From: Pseudomonadota bacterium
Lineage (GTDB): Bacteria; Desulfobacterota; GWC2-55-46; JADFVP01
Assembly (NCBI GenBank): GCA_015222595.1
Contig: JADFVP010000003.1
Location: forward strand, 1 to 33,273
Length of the DNA: 33,273 nucleotides
Direction: 5' to 3'
Shown: positions 21,865 through 29,720 of the stretch, piece after piece
Layout of the letters: each line of letters opens with the position of its first letter
Position numbering within the stretch: the stretch's first letter is position 1
Made by a program: the position numbers and the translations under genes
Notes under the pieces: model-generated
The model's input: only the letters and a program-made list of their open reading frames with translations
The model's database searches: none
What the model was told of the DNA's origin: nothing

Positions 21865-23007
21865 ATGCAGAAAAAGTATCTTTTGGCTCCGGGCCCGACC
21901 CCTGTGCCCGAGTCCGCACTGCTCGCAATGGCAGCACCGATTATCCACCACAGAACCCCCCAGTTTTCGGCTATCTTCAAAGAGGCCGCTTCACTGTTAA
22001 AGTACCTCTTTCAGACTAAGATGGAAGTCCTTATTCTCGCAGCTTCGGGAACCGGCGCAATGGAAGGGTCGATAACCAACACGCTCAGCCCGGGCGACGA
22101 AGTAATCGCCATTAACGGCGGCAAGTTCGGCGAACGGTGGGGCAAGATATCCGAAGCCTACGGCCTGAAGGTTCACTGGATCAAGGTAGAGTGGGGCCAC
22201 GCCGTAGATATTGCCGAAGTAGAAAAGCTGCTTAACGACAATCCAAAGACTCGCGCCGTGCTGGTGCAGGCTTCTGAAACCTCTACGACTGCGACGCACC
22301 CGGTTAAAGAGATAGCCGCCCTTACTAAGGATCGCGACTGCCTGACGATAGTGGACGGCATTACGGCTGTTGGTGTTTTCGACGTGCCGATGGACGACTG
22401 GGGCATAGATATTCTGCTTTCGGGCTCGCAGAAGGCGATGATGCTGCCTCCGGGGCTCGCCTTTGCCGCGCTTAGCGAAAAGGCCTGGAAGTTCAACGAG
22501 ACTTCCACCTGCCCGAGGTTCTACTTCGACTTTGCAAAAGAGAGAAAGAACCTTGCTAACGACACCTCGGCTTACACTCCGGCGACAACGCTGATTACGG
22601 GGCTTCTTGAGTCGATGAAAATGTTAAAAGAGGAAGGCCTCGAAAACGTCTTCGCAAGGCACAACAGACTCGCACGTGCAACGCGCGCAGCCTGCGTTGC
22701 TTTAGGCCTTGAGCTTCTGGCTCCTCGGAACCCGTCCGATGCGGCAACCGGCGCATTCTTGCCAGAGGGCATAGACGGCGGCAAGTTCGTCAAATACATA
22801 CGCGACGGCGTCGGCGTAACGCTCGCAGGCGGTCAGGACCACCTTAAGGGCAAGATAATCCGCATAGCGCACCTCGGCTACGTAGACACATTCGATACCA
22901 TAATCGCCATCAGCGCAATAGAGATGGCGCTCAAAAAGTTCGGCCACAACGTAACGCTCGGCGCCGGAGTAGCGGCAGCGGAAGCGATCTTAGCAGAGGG
23001 TCTGTAG
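21865..23007 (+). CDS. Class V aminotransferase (serine/alanine-glyoxylate type)
   Basis: A 380-residue PLP enzyme. It begins with the family hallmark LLAPGPTPVPESALLAMAAPIIHHRTPQF, split here as LLAPGPTPVPE and IIHHRTP. SGTGAMEGSI binds the cofactor phosphate, VDGITAVG carries the aspartate that contacts the pyridine ring, and SGSQKAMMLPPG holds the Schiff-base Lys190. Family members interconvert serine or alanine with glyoxylate or pyruvate. Its stop codon is one base from serA, so the pair is translated together. That context suggests it supplies the transaminase step of serine synthesis (phosphohydroxypyruvate to phosphoserine), as the class V enzyme MJ0959 was proposed to do in Methanocaldococcus. 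A glyoxylate role remains possible. Confidence 0.92.
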   Translation: MQKKYLLAPGPTPVPESALLAMAAPIIHHRTPQFSAIFKEAASLLKYLFQTKMEVLILAASGTGAMEGSITNTLSPGDEVIAINGGKFGERWGKISEAYGLKVHWIKVEWGHAVDIAEVEKLLNDNPKTRAVLVQASETSTTATHPVKEIAALTKDRDCLTIVDGITAVGVFDVPMDDWGIDILLSGSQKAMMLPPGLAFAALSEKAWKFNETSTCPRFYFDFAKERKNLANDTSAYTPATTLITGLLESMKMLKEEGLENVFARHNRLARATRAACVALGLELLAPRNPSDAATGAFLPEGIDGGKFVKYIRDGVGVTLAGGQDHLKGKIIRIAHLGYVDTFDTIIAISAIEMALKKFGHNVTLGAGVAAAEAILAEGL

Positions 23008-23008
23008 C

Positions 23009-24598
23009 ATGAAAGTAAAAGTACTTATAAGCGACTCAATGTCGGCAAAAGCAACAGAGATATTCAACTCGCACCCTGAGATAGAGTGCGATGTAATAAC
23101 GGGCATGACTCCCGAAGAGCTGAAGGCAAAGATCGGCGAGTATCACGGATTAGCCATCAGAAGCTCCACGACCGTGACGGCCGAGATACTAGAAGCCGCC
23201 ACGAACCTGAAGGTCATAGGCAGAGCGGGAATCGGAGTAGACAACATAGACTCCGACATGGCTACGCAAAAGGGCGTTATCGTAATGAACACGCCGGGCG
23301 GAAACACAACCACAACGGCGGAGCACGCTGTAGCCATGATGATGGCTCTTGCGCGCAACATTCCGCAGGCGACCGCATCGATGAGAGAAGGCAAGTGGGA
23401 GAAGAAGCGTTTTCAGGGCACTGAGCTTACTGCAAAGACGCTCGGAATTCTCGGCGTCGGCAACATCGGCTCCATCGTGGCCTCTCGCGCAATAGGGCTC
23501 AGGATGAACGTTCTGGCCTTCGACCCGTACATCTCCACCGAGGCAGCCGACAAGATGGGCATAACGCTCGTTGACAAAGACGAGCTGTTTGCAAAGAGCG
23601 ACTTCATCTCCGTCCACATGCCGGTAACCCCGGAGACCCGCAACATGATTGGCACCGAAGCGTTTGCCAAGATGAAGAAGGGCGTGCGCCTTATTAACTG
23701 CGCGCGCGGCGGCATAGTGAACGAGGCCGACCTTGTAGCGGCCATAGAGGACGGAACCGTAGCGGGAGCTGCGCTCGACGTCTTCGAGACCGAGCCGACC
23801 ACGGCAGGCAACCCCGTGCTCGAGCGCGACGAGATAATTCTCACCCCGCACCTTGGCGCATCGACTCACGAAGCGCAAGAGAACGTGGCCATAGCCATTG
23901 CCGAGCAGATCTCGGACTATCTCATTAACGGCACGGTGCGGAACGCTCTGAACGTGCCTTCGGTTCCGGCTGAGCTTCTCGCTTCGCTTGGCCCCTACAT
24001 CAGCCTCGGCGAAGCGCTCGGAAGTTTTCAGGGCCAGACACTGAAGGGCGGCGTAGAGGAGATAACGGTAGAGTACTCCGGCGAGGTCGTCGATTACGAC
24101 ATCGCGCCCGTTACTATCGCATGCATAAAGGGACTTCTCGACCAGGTGCTGGATCTGAGCGTAAACTTCGTAAACGCCCCGTTCGTTGCAAAGGAGCGCG
24201 GTATAAAGGTCGTAGAGGTGAAGAGTTCGCGCTCCACAGACTTTACCAGCGCCATTACGATTAAAGTCAAGACGAAAGAAACCGAAAGTGTAGTAGAGGG
24301 CGCACTCTTTGGCAAGAGCGAGCCGCGCATCGTAAAGATAGACGAGTTCTTCTTGGACGCACGGCCCGAAGGCAACCTGCTCTTCGTTAAGAATGAAGAC
24401 GTACCCGGCGTTATTGGCGACCTCGGCACGCTGCTCGCAGAGAACTCCGTAAACATCGCCCAGCTCCACCTTGGGCGCGGAACCGTGGGAGGCGAGGCCG
24501 TAAGCATCTGGAACATAGACACGCCCCTTACCGCCGATATTGTCGAAAAGGTAATGGCGCTGCCGCACATGCTCTCTGCCAAGACCATCACCCTCTAG
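23009..24598 (+). CDS. serA: D-3-phosphoglycerate dehydrogenase
   Basis: A 529-residue enzyme, the long form (Type I) of the first enzyme of serine synthesis, oxidising 3-phosphoglycerate to phosphohydroxypyruvate. The substrate domain is split around the NAD domain (LGILGVGNIGSIVASRA). Catalytic residues lie in NCARGGIVNE (Arg), ETEPT (Glu) and TPHLGASTHEAQEN (His). The following allosteric substrate-binding domain (about 320-450) and a C-terminal ACT domain (about 455-529, LLFVKNEDVPGVIGDLGTLL) are the usual sites of serine feedback control. AGAGGG within the preceding gene serves as the ribosome site. Length and motifs are normal. Confidence 0.97.
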   Translation: MKVKVLISDSMSAKATEIFNSHPEIECDVITGMTPEELKAKIGEYHGLAIRSSTTVTAEILEAATNLKVIGRAGIGVDNIDSDMATQKGVIVMNTPGGNTTTTAEHAVAMMMALARNIPQATASMREGKWEKKRFQGTELTAKTLGILGVGNIGSIVASRAIGLRMNVLAFDPYISTEAADKMGITLVDKDELFAKSDFISVHMPVTPETRNMIGTEAFAKMKKGVRLINCARGGIVNEADLVAAIEDGTVAGAALDVFETEPTTAGNPVLERDEIILTPHLGASTHEAQENVAIAIAEQISDYLINGTVRNALNVPSVPAELLASLGPYISLGEALGSFQGQTLKGGVEEITVEYSGEVVDYDIAPVTIACIKGLLDQVLDLSVNFVNAPFVAKERGIKVVEVKSSRSTDFTSAITIKVKTKETESVVEGALFGKSEPRIVKIDEFFLDARPEGNLLFVKNEDVPGVIGDLGTLLAENSVNIAQLHLGRGTVGGEAVSIWNIDTPLTADIVEKVMALPHMLSAKTITL

Positions 24599-24735
24599 GC
24601 CTTGGGGCCAATTTTGGGGGCCGGGTTTTAGCAGCGGGCTGACTACTGTTTGGGACCGATTCTCGGAACCGGTCTGCTTTAGGGTTGCGACTTGTGTTCG
24701 GGACAGCTTACTGTTCGAGGCCGACGCTTGGTGTT

Positions 24736-24792
24736 ACGGCCCTGCTCTAGCGACACGGCTCTACTCTAACGACACGGCCCTGCTCTGGCACA
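24736..24792. repeat. 19-bp tandem repeat, three copies, between serA and hisZ
   Basis: ACGGCCCTGCTCTAGCGAC, ACGGCTCTACTCTAACGAC and ACGGCCCTGCTCTGGCAC begin at 24736, 24755 and 24774. The sequence upstream (24640-24735) contains looser relatives such as CTACTGTT and TACTGTTC. The whole 265-base gap looks like a decaying array. A small hairpin ACAGC-AGAA-GCTGT (24797-24810) with TTTTTT 8 bases later is a poor terminator at best, so hisZ may still be read from the upstream promoter. Confidence 0.75.
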
Positions 24793-24863
24793 CAAAACAG
24801 CAGAAGCTGTAACAGAGTTTTTTAGCTCGATATTAGCTCACAGAGAAGAAAAGAGAGAATACA

Positions 24864-25862
24864 ATGAGCAACCGTCCTACAATATCACTGCCTCAGGGTG
24901 TGCGCGACATACTGCCCGATGAGGCGCGCAAGATTTCGGAGATAGAGTCGAAGGTTCTGCCCGTCTTTGCCGACAACGGTTTTGAGTCCATTCGCACTCC
25001 GATGCTCGAGTACGTAGACGTTCTCTCGCTCGGCATGGGCCGTGGGCTTCAGGACCAGGCGATAAAGTTTATCGATCCGTCCACCGCCCGCGTAGTCGCT
25101 ATGCGGCCCGACACCACGGCGCAGATAGCGCGCGTAGTGGCCACACGGATGAGAAAATACCCTTTTCCGATCAAACTCTGCTATAACCAGAGCGTGGTTC
25201 GCTATCCCGGAGCACAGAACTCCAAGAGCCGCGAAATACAGCAGATCGGCGCAGAGCACTTCAGCACAAAGACTACCCCGGAGGCCGATGCCGACATGAT
25301 CTCCATGGCCATACAGTCGCTAAAGGCGCTGGGACTAAAAAGTTTTATGGTAGACATTGGCGACGTGGCCTTTCTTCGCACCATACTCGACAACTTAGGA
25401 GTAACCGAAGAGGAAGCCTCGGACATAAAAGAGGCCATCGCGATAAAGGACTCTTCGGAACTTTCCATACTGCTCGAAGGCTCCGCAATCTCTAAAGCCG
25501 ACAAAGAGCTATTGATCGCCCTTACGACCTTCTACGGAGAGGGCGAAGTAATTGAACGCGCTAAAGAGATGGTAAAGGGCAGCCCGGCAGAAGCGGTGCT
25601 CGACAACCTCTCTCGCGTCTACTCGCTCGTTTGCGAGCGCGGCCACGCCGAGAACGTTACGATAGACCTTGGCGAAGTGCGCGGCTTCGACTACTACACC
25701 GGCACTATCTTCGAGGGTTTCGCCTCGGGAGTCGGCTCCGCTATTCTTTCGGGCGGACGGTACGACAATCTACTTGAGCAGTACGGGCACAGCGCCTCGG
25801 CAACCGGTTTCGCCTTCGATGTAGAGAACATCGTGGCGGCGCTCGACGCCCAGAACTCTTAG
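24864..25862 (+). CDS. hisZ: ATP phosphoribosyltransferase regulatory subunit HisZ
   Basis: A 332-residue paralogue of the histidyl-tRNA synthetase catalytic core. It opens with LPQGVRDILPDEARKI, keeps MRPDTTAQIARVVATR and the RGFDYYTG motif, but lacks the C-terminal anticodon-binding domain and ends at 332 residues, as HisZ proteins do. HisZ does not charge tRNA. It joins a short-form HisG to make the first enzyme of histidine synthesis responsive to histidine. No hisG lies in the window, so the partner must be elsewhere. purA starts 26 bases downstream. Both pathways use phosphoribosyl or adenylate pools, which may explain the linkage. AAGAGAGA precedes the ATG. Confidence 0.92.
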   Translation: MSNRPTISLPQGVRDILPDEARKISEIESKVLPVFADNGFESIRTPMLEYVDVLSLGMGRGLQDQAIKFIDPSTARVVAMRPDTTAQIARVVATRMRKYPFPIKLCYNQSVVRYPGAQNSKSREIQQIGAEHFSTKTTPEADADMISMAIQSLKALGLKSFMVDIGDVAFLRTILDNLGVTEEEASDIKEAIAIKDSSELSILLEGSAISKADKELLIALTTFYGEGEVIERAKEMVKGSPAEAVLDNLSRVYSLVCERGHAENVTIDLGEVRGFDYYTGTIFEGFASGVGSAILSGGRYDNLLEQYGHSASATGFAFDVENIVAALDAQNS

Positions 25863-25888
25863 AGACAACAGATACGGAGCAGCAACGG

Positions 25889-27184
25889 ATGGCAAAGAAC
25901 ATAGTTATAGTCGGCGCGCAGTGGGGCGACGAGGGCAAAGGCAAGATTGTCGACATACTGACCAAGAACGCCGACATCGTGGTGCGCTTTCAGGGCGGAA
26001 ACAACGCCGGGCACACGGTTATAGTAAATGACGAGAAGTACGTCTTCCACCTTATGCCCTCTGGCATACTCCACGAGAACAAGGCCTGCGTAATAGGCGA
26101 CGGAGTTGTCGTAGACCCAGAGGTTCTGCTCGGCGAGATAGAGGTACTTGAAGAGAAGGGTATCTTCAACGGAAAGAACCTCCATATAAGCAAGAACGCG
26201 CACCTCATTATGCCGTACCACAAACGGCTGGACATCTCGAAAGAGCGGCTGAAGGGCGATCAAAAGATCGGCACTACCGGACGCGGCATCGGACCCGCTT
26301 ACGAAGACAAAGCAGCGCGTACGGGCATAAAGTGCGGCGACCTGCTCGACGAGAACCTCTTTAGAGAGAAATTAAAGCGCAACATCACAGAGAAGAACCA
26401 CTACATACAGAACGTGCTCCATCAGGTCGGCTTCGAGGTACACGAGGTCTACCACACCTACATGGCGATAGCCGAAAAGATCGCCCCCTATATAATAGAT
26501 ACCTCGCACTACCTCTATACGGCGATGAACGCGAAGAAGAAGATACTCTTCGAAGGCGCGCAGGGCACACTTCTGGACATAGACCACGGCACGTACCCGT
26601 ACGTAACGTCGAGCAACACGACGGCAGGGGCAGCCTCGGTCGGCACGGGCATCGGCCCTACACGCCTGGACAAGGCCATAGGCATTACCAAGGCGTACAC
26701 CACAAGGGTCGGAGAAGGGCCCTTTCCGACGGAACTCGACGGCAAAGAGGCCGACAGGCTTAGGGAGCACGGCGGAGAGTACGGCGCCACCACGGGCAGG
26801 CCCCGCAGGGTCGGCTGGTTCGACGCTCTTGCGCTCCGCTACGCAGCACGGATAAACGGGCTCGACGGGCTAGTCATAACCAAGCTCGATGTGCTAGACA
26901 ACCTAAAGAAGCTCAAGGTCTGCATCGGCTACAAGTACAAGGGCAAAAAGATAACCGACTTCCCGGCCGACGCCGCTATGCTCGAACTCTGTACGCCGAT
27001 ATACGAGATACATGAAGGCTGGTTCGAAGATACCACCAAGATAAAGAAGTTCGAAAAGCTCCCGAAAAAGGCGCAGGAGTATATCAGGCGGCTTGAAGAA
27101 CTCTCCGGAATAAAGGCGGTAATGCTCTCTGTAGGCGCTGCGCGCAACGAGACCATCATGATAAAAAATCCCTTCACGCGCTAA
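25889..27184 (+). CDS. purA: Adenylosuccinate synthetase
   Basis: A 431-residue cytosolic enzyme joining IMP and aspartate with GTP, the first committed step to AMP. It has the N-terminal GTP-binding loop QWGDEGKGKIVD, NNAGHTV, the IMP-site motif GTTGRGIGPAYEDKAAR, and STTGRPRR-like TTGRPRRVGWFD. Length and motifs are standard. CGGAG lies 9 bases before the ATG. It is the last gene of the plus-strand aminotransferase-serA-hisZ-purA run and is followed by two hairpins. Confidence 0.97.
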   Translation: MAKNIVIVGAQWGDEGKGKIVDILTKNADIVVRFQGGNNAGHTVIVNDEKYVFHLMPSGILHENKACVIGDGVVVDPEVLLGEIEVLEEKGIFNGKNLHISKNAHLIMPYHKRLDISKERLKGDQKIGTTGRGIGPAYEDKAARTGIKCGDLLDENLFREKLKRNITEKNHYIQNVLHQVGFEVHEVYHTYMAIAEKIAPYIIDTSHYLYTAMNAKKKILFEGAQGTLLDIDHGTYPYVTSSNTTAGAASVGTGIGPTRLDKAIGITKAYTTRVGEGPFPTELDGKEADRLREHGGEYGATTGRPRRVGWFDALALRYAARINGLDGLVITKLDVLDNLKKLKVCIGYKYKGKKITDFPADAAMLELCTPIYEIHEGWFEDTTKIKKFEKLPKKAQEYIRRLEELSGIKAVMLSVGAARNETIMIKNPFTR

Positions 27185-27209
27185 GCGGTCCAATTCGGGG
27201 CCGGGTGTG

Positions 27210-27334
27210 TTTAGAAGCCAGCTTCTAAAAAGTATAGAGCCGGACGGCTCCACGACAGCACGGTCGGGGCGAAAAAAAATTAAAGCAGAAATAGCTTCGG
27301 GCCGGTAGAGTGTACTCTACCGGCCCGGTTCATT
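27210..27334 (+). terminator. Terminator region after purA
   Basis: A first hairpin TTTAGAAGC-CA-GCTTCTAAA (27210-27229) has no T-run. The main one is a perfect 14-bp stem, CGGGCCGGTAGAGT (27298-27311) with ACTCTACCGGCCCG (27314-27327), followed by GTTCATTTT. It sits between convergent genes and could serve both. Confidence 0.85.
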
Positions 27335-27372
27335 TTATACCTAAAAAAAACCTACTTCTTGTCGGCCTCTTC

Positions 27373-27945
27373 CTAATTTCCAGGCGCCTTTTCGGGCTCC
27401 TTTGCCGGGGCCTTTTCAGGCCCGTTCTTGAGTACCTCTATATGGGTCTCGGCCTTCTGAGCCCACTTGCTTCCGGGCTCGGTGCGGCTTAAAAACTCTT
27501 GCCAGTTCTTTATGGCCCCGTCTACATTACCTTTGCTCTCGAGCGCCAGCGCGAGACCGTAGTAGGCGTTGGGAAACTCGGAGTCGGCCTCAAGAGCGCG
27601 CGCATGATACTCTATGGCCTTATCCATATCTCCCTTATCGAACCAGGCAAAACCGATATTATTGAGCGTAGACGGGCTGTGCGGGTTGTACTTAAGACTC
27701 TTCTCGAACTCCTCTATAGCCCCGTCGTAATTCTTCTGGTACAGGTTGGATATCCCGGAGTCGAAGTGGAGCTTGCCGGAGTCCGTACTCGGCTGCGTAG
27801 CGGTGCCGTCTACCGTACCTCCGCCCTGGCTCCCCTGTACGCCACTGTCGCCCGGCTCTGTAGCGCAACCGTAAATAGACAAAGCGCCGAGCAGCGCAAC
27901 TATCATGGCCTGTCGCTTGAAGTTGAATCTGGAAAAAACTCGCAT
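27373..27945 (-). CDS. TPR lipoprotein
   Basis: A 190-residue protein. The ATG at 27945 is chosen because AGGAGA (27953-27958 on the minus strand) lies 7 bases upstream. A longer in-frame start at 28011 has no such site. The signal is RQAMIVALLGALSIYGC, with lipidation expected at Cys27. The residue two before the Cys is Tyr, a slightly unusual lipobox. A Gly/Ser/Thr-rich linker (about 30-55) leads to TPR units LYQKNYDGAIEEFEKSLKYN, LNNIGFAWFDKGDMDKAIEY and YYGLALALESKGNVDGAIKN. The tail repeats EKAPAKEPEKAPGN. It is probably periplasmic and membrane-anchored. It differs from the lipoprotein at 16786, and its function is unknown. Confidence 0.85.
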   Translation of the reverse strand: MRVFSRFNFKRQAMIVALLGALSIYGCATEPGDSGVQGSQGGGTVDGTATQPSTDSGKLHFDSGISNLYQKNYDGAIEEFEKSLKYNPHSPSTLNNIGFAWFDKGDMDKAIEYHARALEADSEFPNAYYGLALALESKGNVDGAIKNWQEFLSRTEPGSKWAQKAETHIEVLKNGPEKAPAKEPEKAPGN

Positions 27946-28026
27946 AGCAAAATCTCCTGTAAAGTAATGTTCGCCAATGGTGAGTCTATCAAAGAAATCG
28001 GCCCAACTCAAGCGCGCAAAGATGGC

Positions 28027-28054
28027 TTAAGTTAAGAACCGACTTTACCGAATA
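28027..28054 (+). promoter_or_regulatory. FliA-like promoter ahead of the PilZ gene (weak)
   Basis: TTAAGTTA (28027-28034), 12 bases, ACCGAATA (28047-28054). The upstream box is one base from the TTAAGTTT at 2987. The downstream box equals ACCGATA with one extra A. The spacer is again 12, and the ATG is 45 bases on. Confidence 0.45.
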
Positions 28055-28099
28055 GACAAGTATCAGGCAGACTTACAACATAAAGGATAGAAAGCAGAC

Positions 28100-28486
28100 A
28101 TGGAAAACTTGAACAGGGCCGAAAGGCACGACCTAAAGATCATCGGCGAGATAAACAGCACGCCCCAGACAGGTACGGCCACGAGGCCGTTTCTCTGCAA
28201 CACGCTCAATATGAGCCTTACGGGAGCGCTGTTAGAGACGAGTCAGCTACTGCCTCTTGGCGCGCTGCTCGACTACTCGTTTCGTCTGCCCGGGGCCGGA
28301 GAGCGGGTTAAGGTGCTGGCCGAGATAGTACGGAGCGAGCCGGCTGAAACAAAGTCCAAAGTGCCGGGCGAAGGCGCAGAGGTACCGCAGAACATGCGGA
28401 GACAAACCCTCGGCCTCTACGGTATCCGCTTTCTTGAGATCAAAGAGTCCGACGTTGCGGCCATCAAGAGTTTTCTCCTTTCATAA
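28100..28486 (+). CDS. PilZ-domain protein (c-di-GMP receptor)
   Basis: A 128-residue single-domain protein. The second PilZ signature (D/N)xSxxG is present as NMSLTG (about residues 37-42) in the expected beta-barrel context (LLDYSFRLPGAGERVKVLAEIVRSEP and LYGIRFLEIKESDVAAIKSFL). The N-terminal arginine motif is less regular: R6-A-E-R9, that is RxxR, rather than the usual RxxxR, so binding strength is uncertain. A Pro/Glu/Lys-rich insert (about 83-100) sits in the barrel. PilZ proteins often act as flagellar brakes or as regulators of polysaccharide synthesis. A FliA-like sequence upstream and the GGDEF-EAL gene in the same window make a motility role plausible. Confidence 0.88.
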   Translation: MENLNRAERHDLKIIGEINSTPQTGTATRPFLCNTLNMSLTGALLETSQLLPLGALLDYSFRLPGAGERVKVLAEIVRSEPAETKSKVPGEGAEVPQNMRRQTLGLYGIRFLEIKESDVAAIKSFLLS

Positions 28487-28560
28487 TAAAGTTCAGCCGT
28501 AACAGACTCTATGCCCCGCACTTTTTTCATAATACTCTTAAAGAGCTTTTATATAATACA

Positions 28561-28622
28561 GAACGGCCCCGGTTCGTAGTATACGAACCGGGGCCGTTCA
28601 CTTTCTCGCTCTTTCTTTTTTG
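28561..28622 (+). terminator. Terminator between the PilZ and htpX genes
   Basis: A perfect 18-bp stem, arms 28561-28578 and 28582-28599 (GAACGGCCCCGG... pairing with ...CCGGGGCCGTTC), loop GTA, followed by pyrimidine-rich sequence ending in TTTCTTTTTT. It is the longest perfect stem in the window. Confidence 0.85.
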
Positions 28623-28665
28623 CCCTCTTTTATGTCGGGCACTTCGGGCTTACCGGTCCAGCCAA

Positions 28666-29526
28666 CTAACCGTTCAAGGTCATTGCTTCGAGTCTTCTTA
28701 TCCTCTCTTCCATAGGCGGGTGGGTGCTGAAGAGTTTACGCATGGACCCGCCCCCGAAGAGCGGACTGACGATAAAGAGGTGGGCCGTCGCCTTCGAGAC
28801 GTCGTCGGAGACAACGTGCATTGGAGCCACCTTATTAAAATTTTCGAGCTTGCGCAGCGCTCCGGCGAGCGCGTGCGATGACCCCGCGTACTCGGCCCCA
28901 AGCCTGTCTGCCGCATACTCCCTTGAGCGCGAAATGGCCATCTGAATGACCATTGCCGCCATCGGCGCCACTATCATCATCGCTATCAGCACAAACGGGT
29001 TGCTTCCCCGATCGTTATCCCTGCCGCCAAAGAGCGAGGCAAAGTACGCCATGTGCGCCAAGTAACTTATAGCCCCGGCAATGGTCGCCGCGAGCGTGGA
29101 AATCAAAATATCGCGGTTACTGATATGGGCAAGCTCATGGCCGATAACGCCTCGAAGCTCGTCTCTGGTAAGTATCTTCTGGATCCCGGAAGTAACCGCC
29201 ACAGCCGCGTGCGACGGGTTGCGGCCCGTTGCAAAGGCGTTAGGCGTCTCGTTCTCCATTATATAGACCTTCGGCATCGGAAGACCGGCCCTTATCGTAA
29301 GCTCTCTGACAACAGAGTAAAGCTCCGGGGCACTCGCCTCATCTACAGCTTTAGCCTTATAGATCTTCAGCACTATCTTGTCGCTGAACCAGTAGCTGAA
29401 AAAGTTCATTGCCGCTGCTATAACGAGCGCAATTATCGCACCCTGCCGTCCGCCGAGCATGTTGCCTATAAAGACAAAGAGCGCCGTCAAAAGCCCGAGC
29501 AGCGCCGCTGTTTTTACATAATTCAT
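28666..29526 (-). CDS. htpX: Membrane zinc metalloprotease HtpX
   Basis: A 286-residue M48 protease that degrades damaged inner-membrane proteins. It has two N-terminal membrane helices (about 5-25 and 32-50), the zinc site GHELAH with His130 and His134, the third ligand in SRSREYAADRLGA, and two further hydrophobic segments (about 145-165 and 180-200) flanking a loop with GGRDNDRGSN. The C-terminal THPPMEERIRRLEAM is the family hallmark. GGAGG lies 10 bases before the ATG. A near-consensus sigma-70 promoter sits at 29577-29605. In other bacteria htpX is heat- or envelope-stress induced. Confidence 0.96.
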   Translation of the reverse strand: MNYVKTAALLGLLTALFVFIGNMLGGRQGAIIALVIAAAMNFFSYWFSDKIVLKIYKAKAVDEASAPELYSVVRELTIRAGLPMPKVYIMENETPNAFATGRNPSHAAVAVTSGIQKILTRDELRGVIGHELAHISNRDILISTLAATIAGAISYLAHMAYFASLFGGRDNDRGSNPFVLIAMMIVAPMAAMVIQMAISRSREYAADRLGAEYAGSSHALAGALRKLENFNKVAPMHVVSDDVSKATAHLFIVSPLFGGGSMRKLFSTHPPMEERIRRLEAMTLNG

Positions 29527-29576
29527 ATTGGTACTACCTCCAGTTCGGTTCTACTCTCACTTCGTCATATACCTAT

Positions 29577-29605
29577 ATTATAGTTTTGATAACCACAGGT
29601 GTCAA
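29577..29605 (-). promoter_or_regulatory. Consensus sigma-70 promoter of htpX
   Basis: On the minus strand TTGACA (complement of 29600-29605), 17 bases, TATAAT (complement of 29577-29582): perfect hexamers at the ideal spacing. Transcription should start near 29570, about 44 bases before the ATG. Such strength implies that a repressor or mRNA turnover sets expression. Confidence 0.85.
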
Positions 29606-29641
29606 GATAACGGGGTTGGCCAGTTTAATCGTGCGCCTAAA

Positions 29642-29669
29642 TTGACACTCTGCCAAAGAGTGCTAAAAT
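29642..29669 (+). promoter_or_regulatory. Pirin promoter with an embedded CIRCE-like inverted repeat
   Basis: TTGACA (29642-29647), 16 bases, TAAAAT (29664-29669). CACTC (29646-29650) and GAGTG (29658-29662) form an inverted repeat within the spacer. The right half GAGTGCTAA equals an HrcA/CIRCE half-site, but the left half reads TTGACACTC instead of TTAGCACTC and the gap is 7, not 9. A repressor bound here would block the pirin promoter. Confidence 0.6.
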
Positions 29670-29720
29670 TTAACATACCCTTACAAGCATGCAGACCAAT
29701 AAATAATAGAAGAGGTTGAG

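Noticed and set aside
23189..24568. A long open frame antisense to serA, and similar ones antisense to ppdK and smc
   Set aside because: Long antisense frames are expected opposite GC-biased coding sequence. Products are rich in Arg, Leu and Val without domains, while the sense genes are certain.
28552..28557. TATAAT upstream of the 18-bp palindrome after the PilZ gene
   Set aside because: No -35 at a workable distance and no plus-strand gene follows. The AT-rich stretch is more likely chance next to a terminator.
29642..29669. Canonical CIRCE operator
   Set aside because: Only one half-site is perfect, and the gap is 7 instead of 9, so it is listed as CIRCE-like only.
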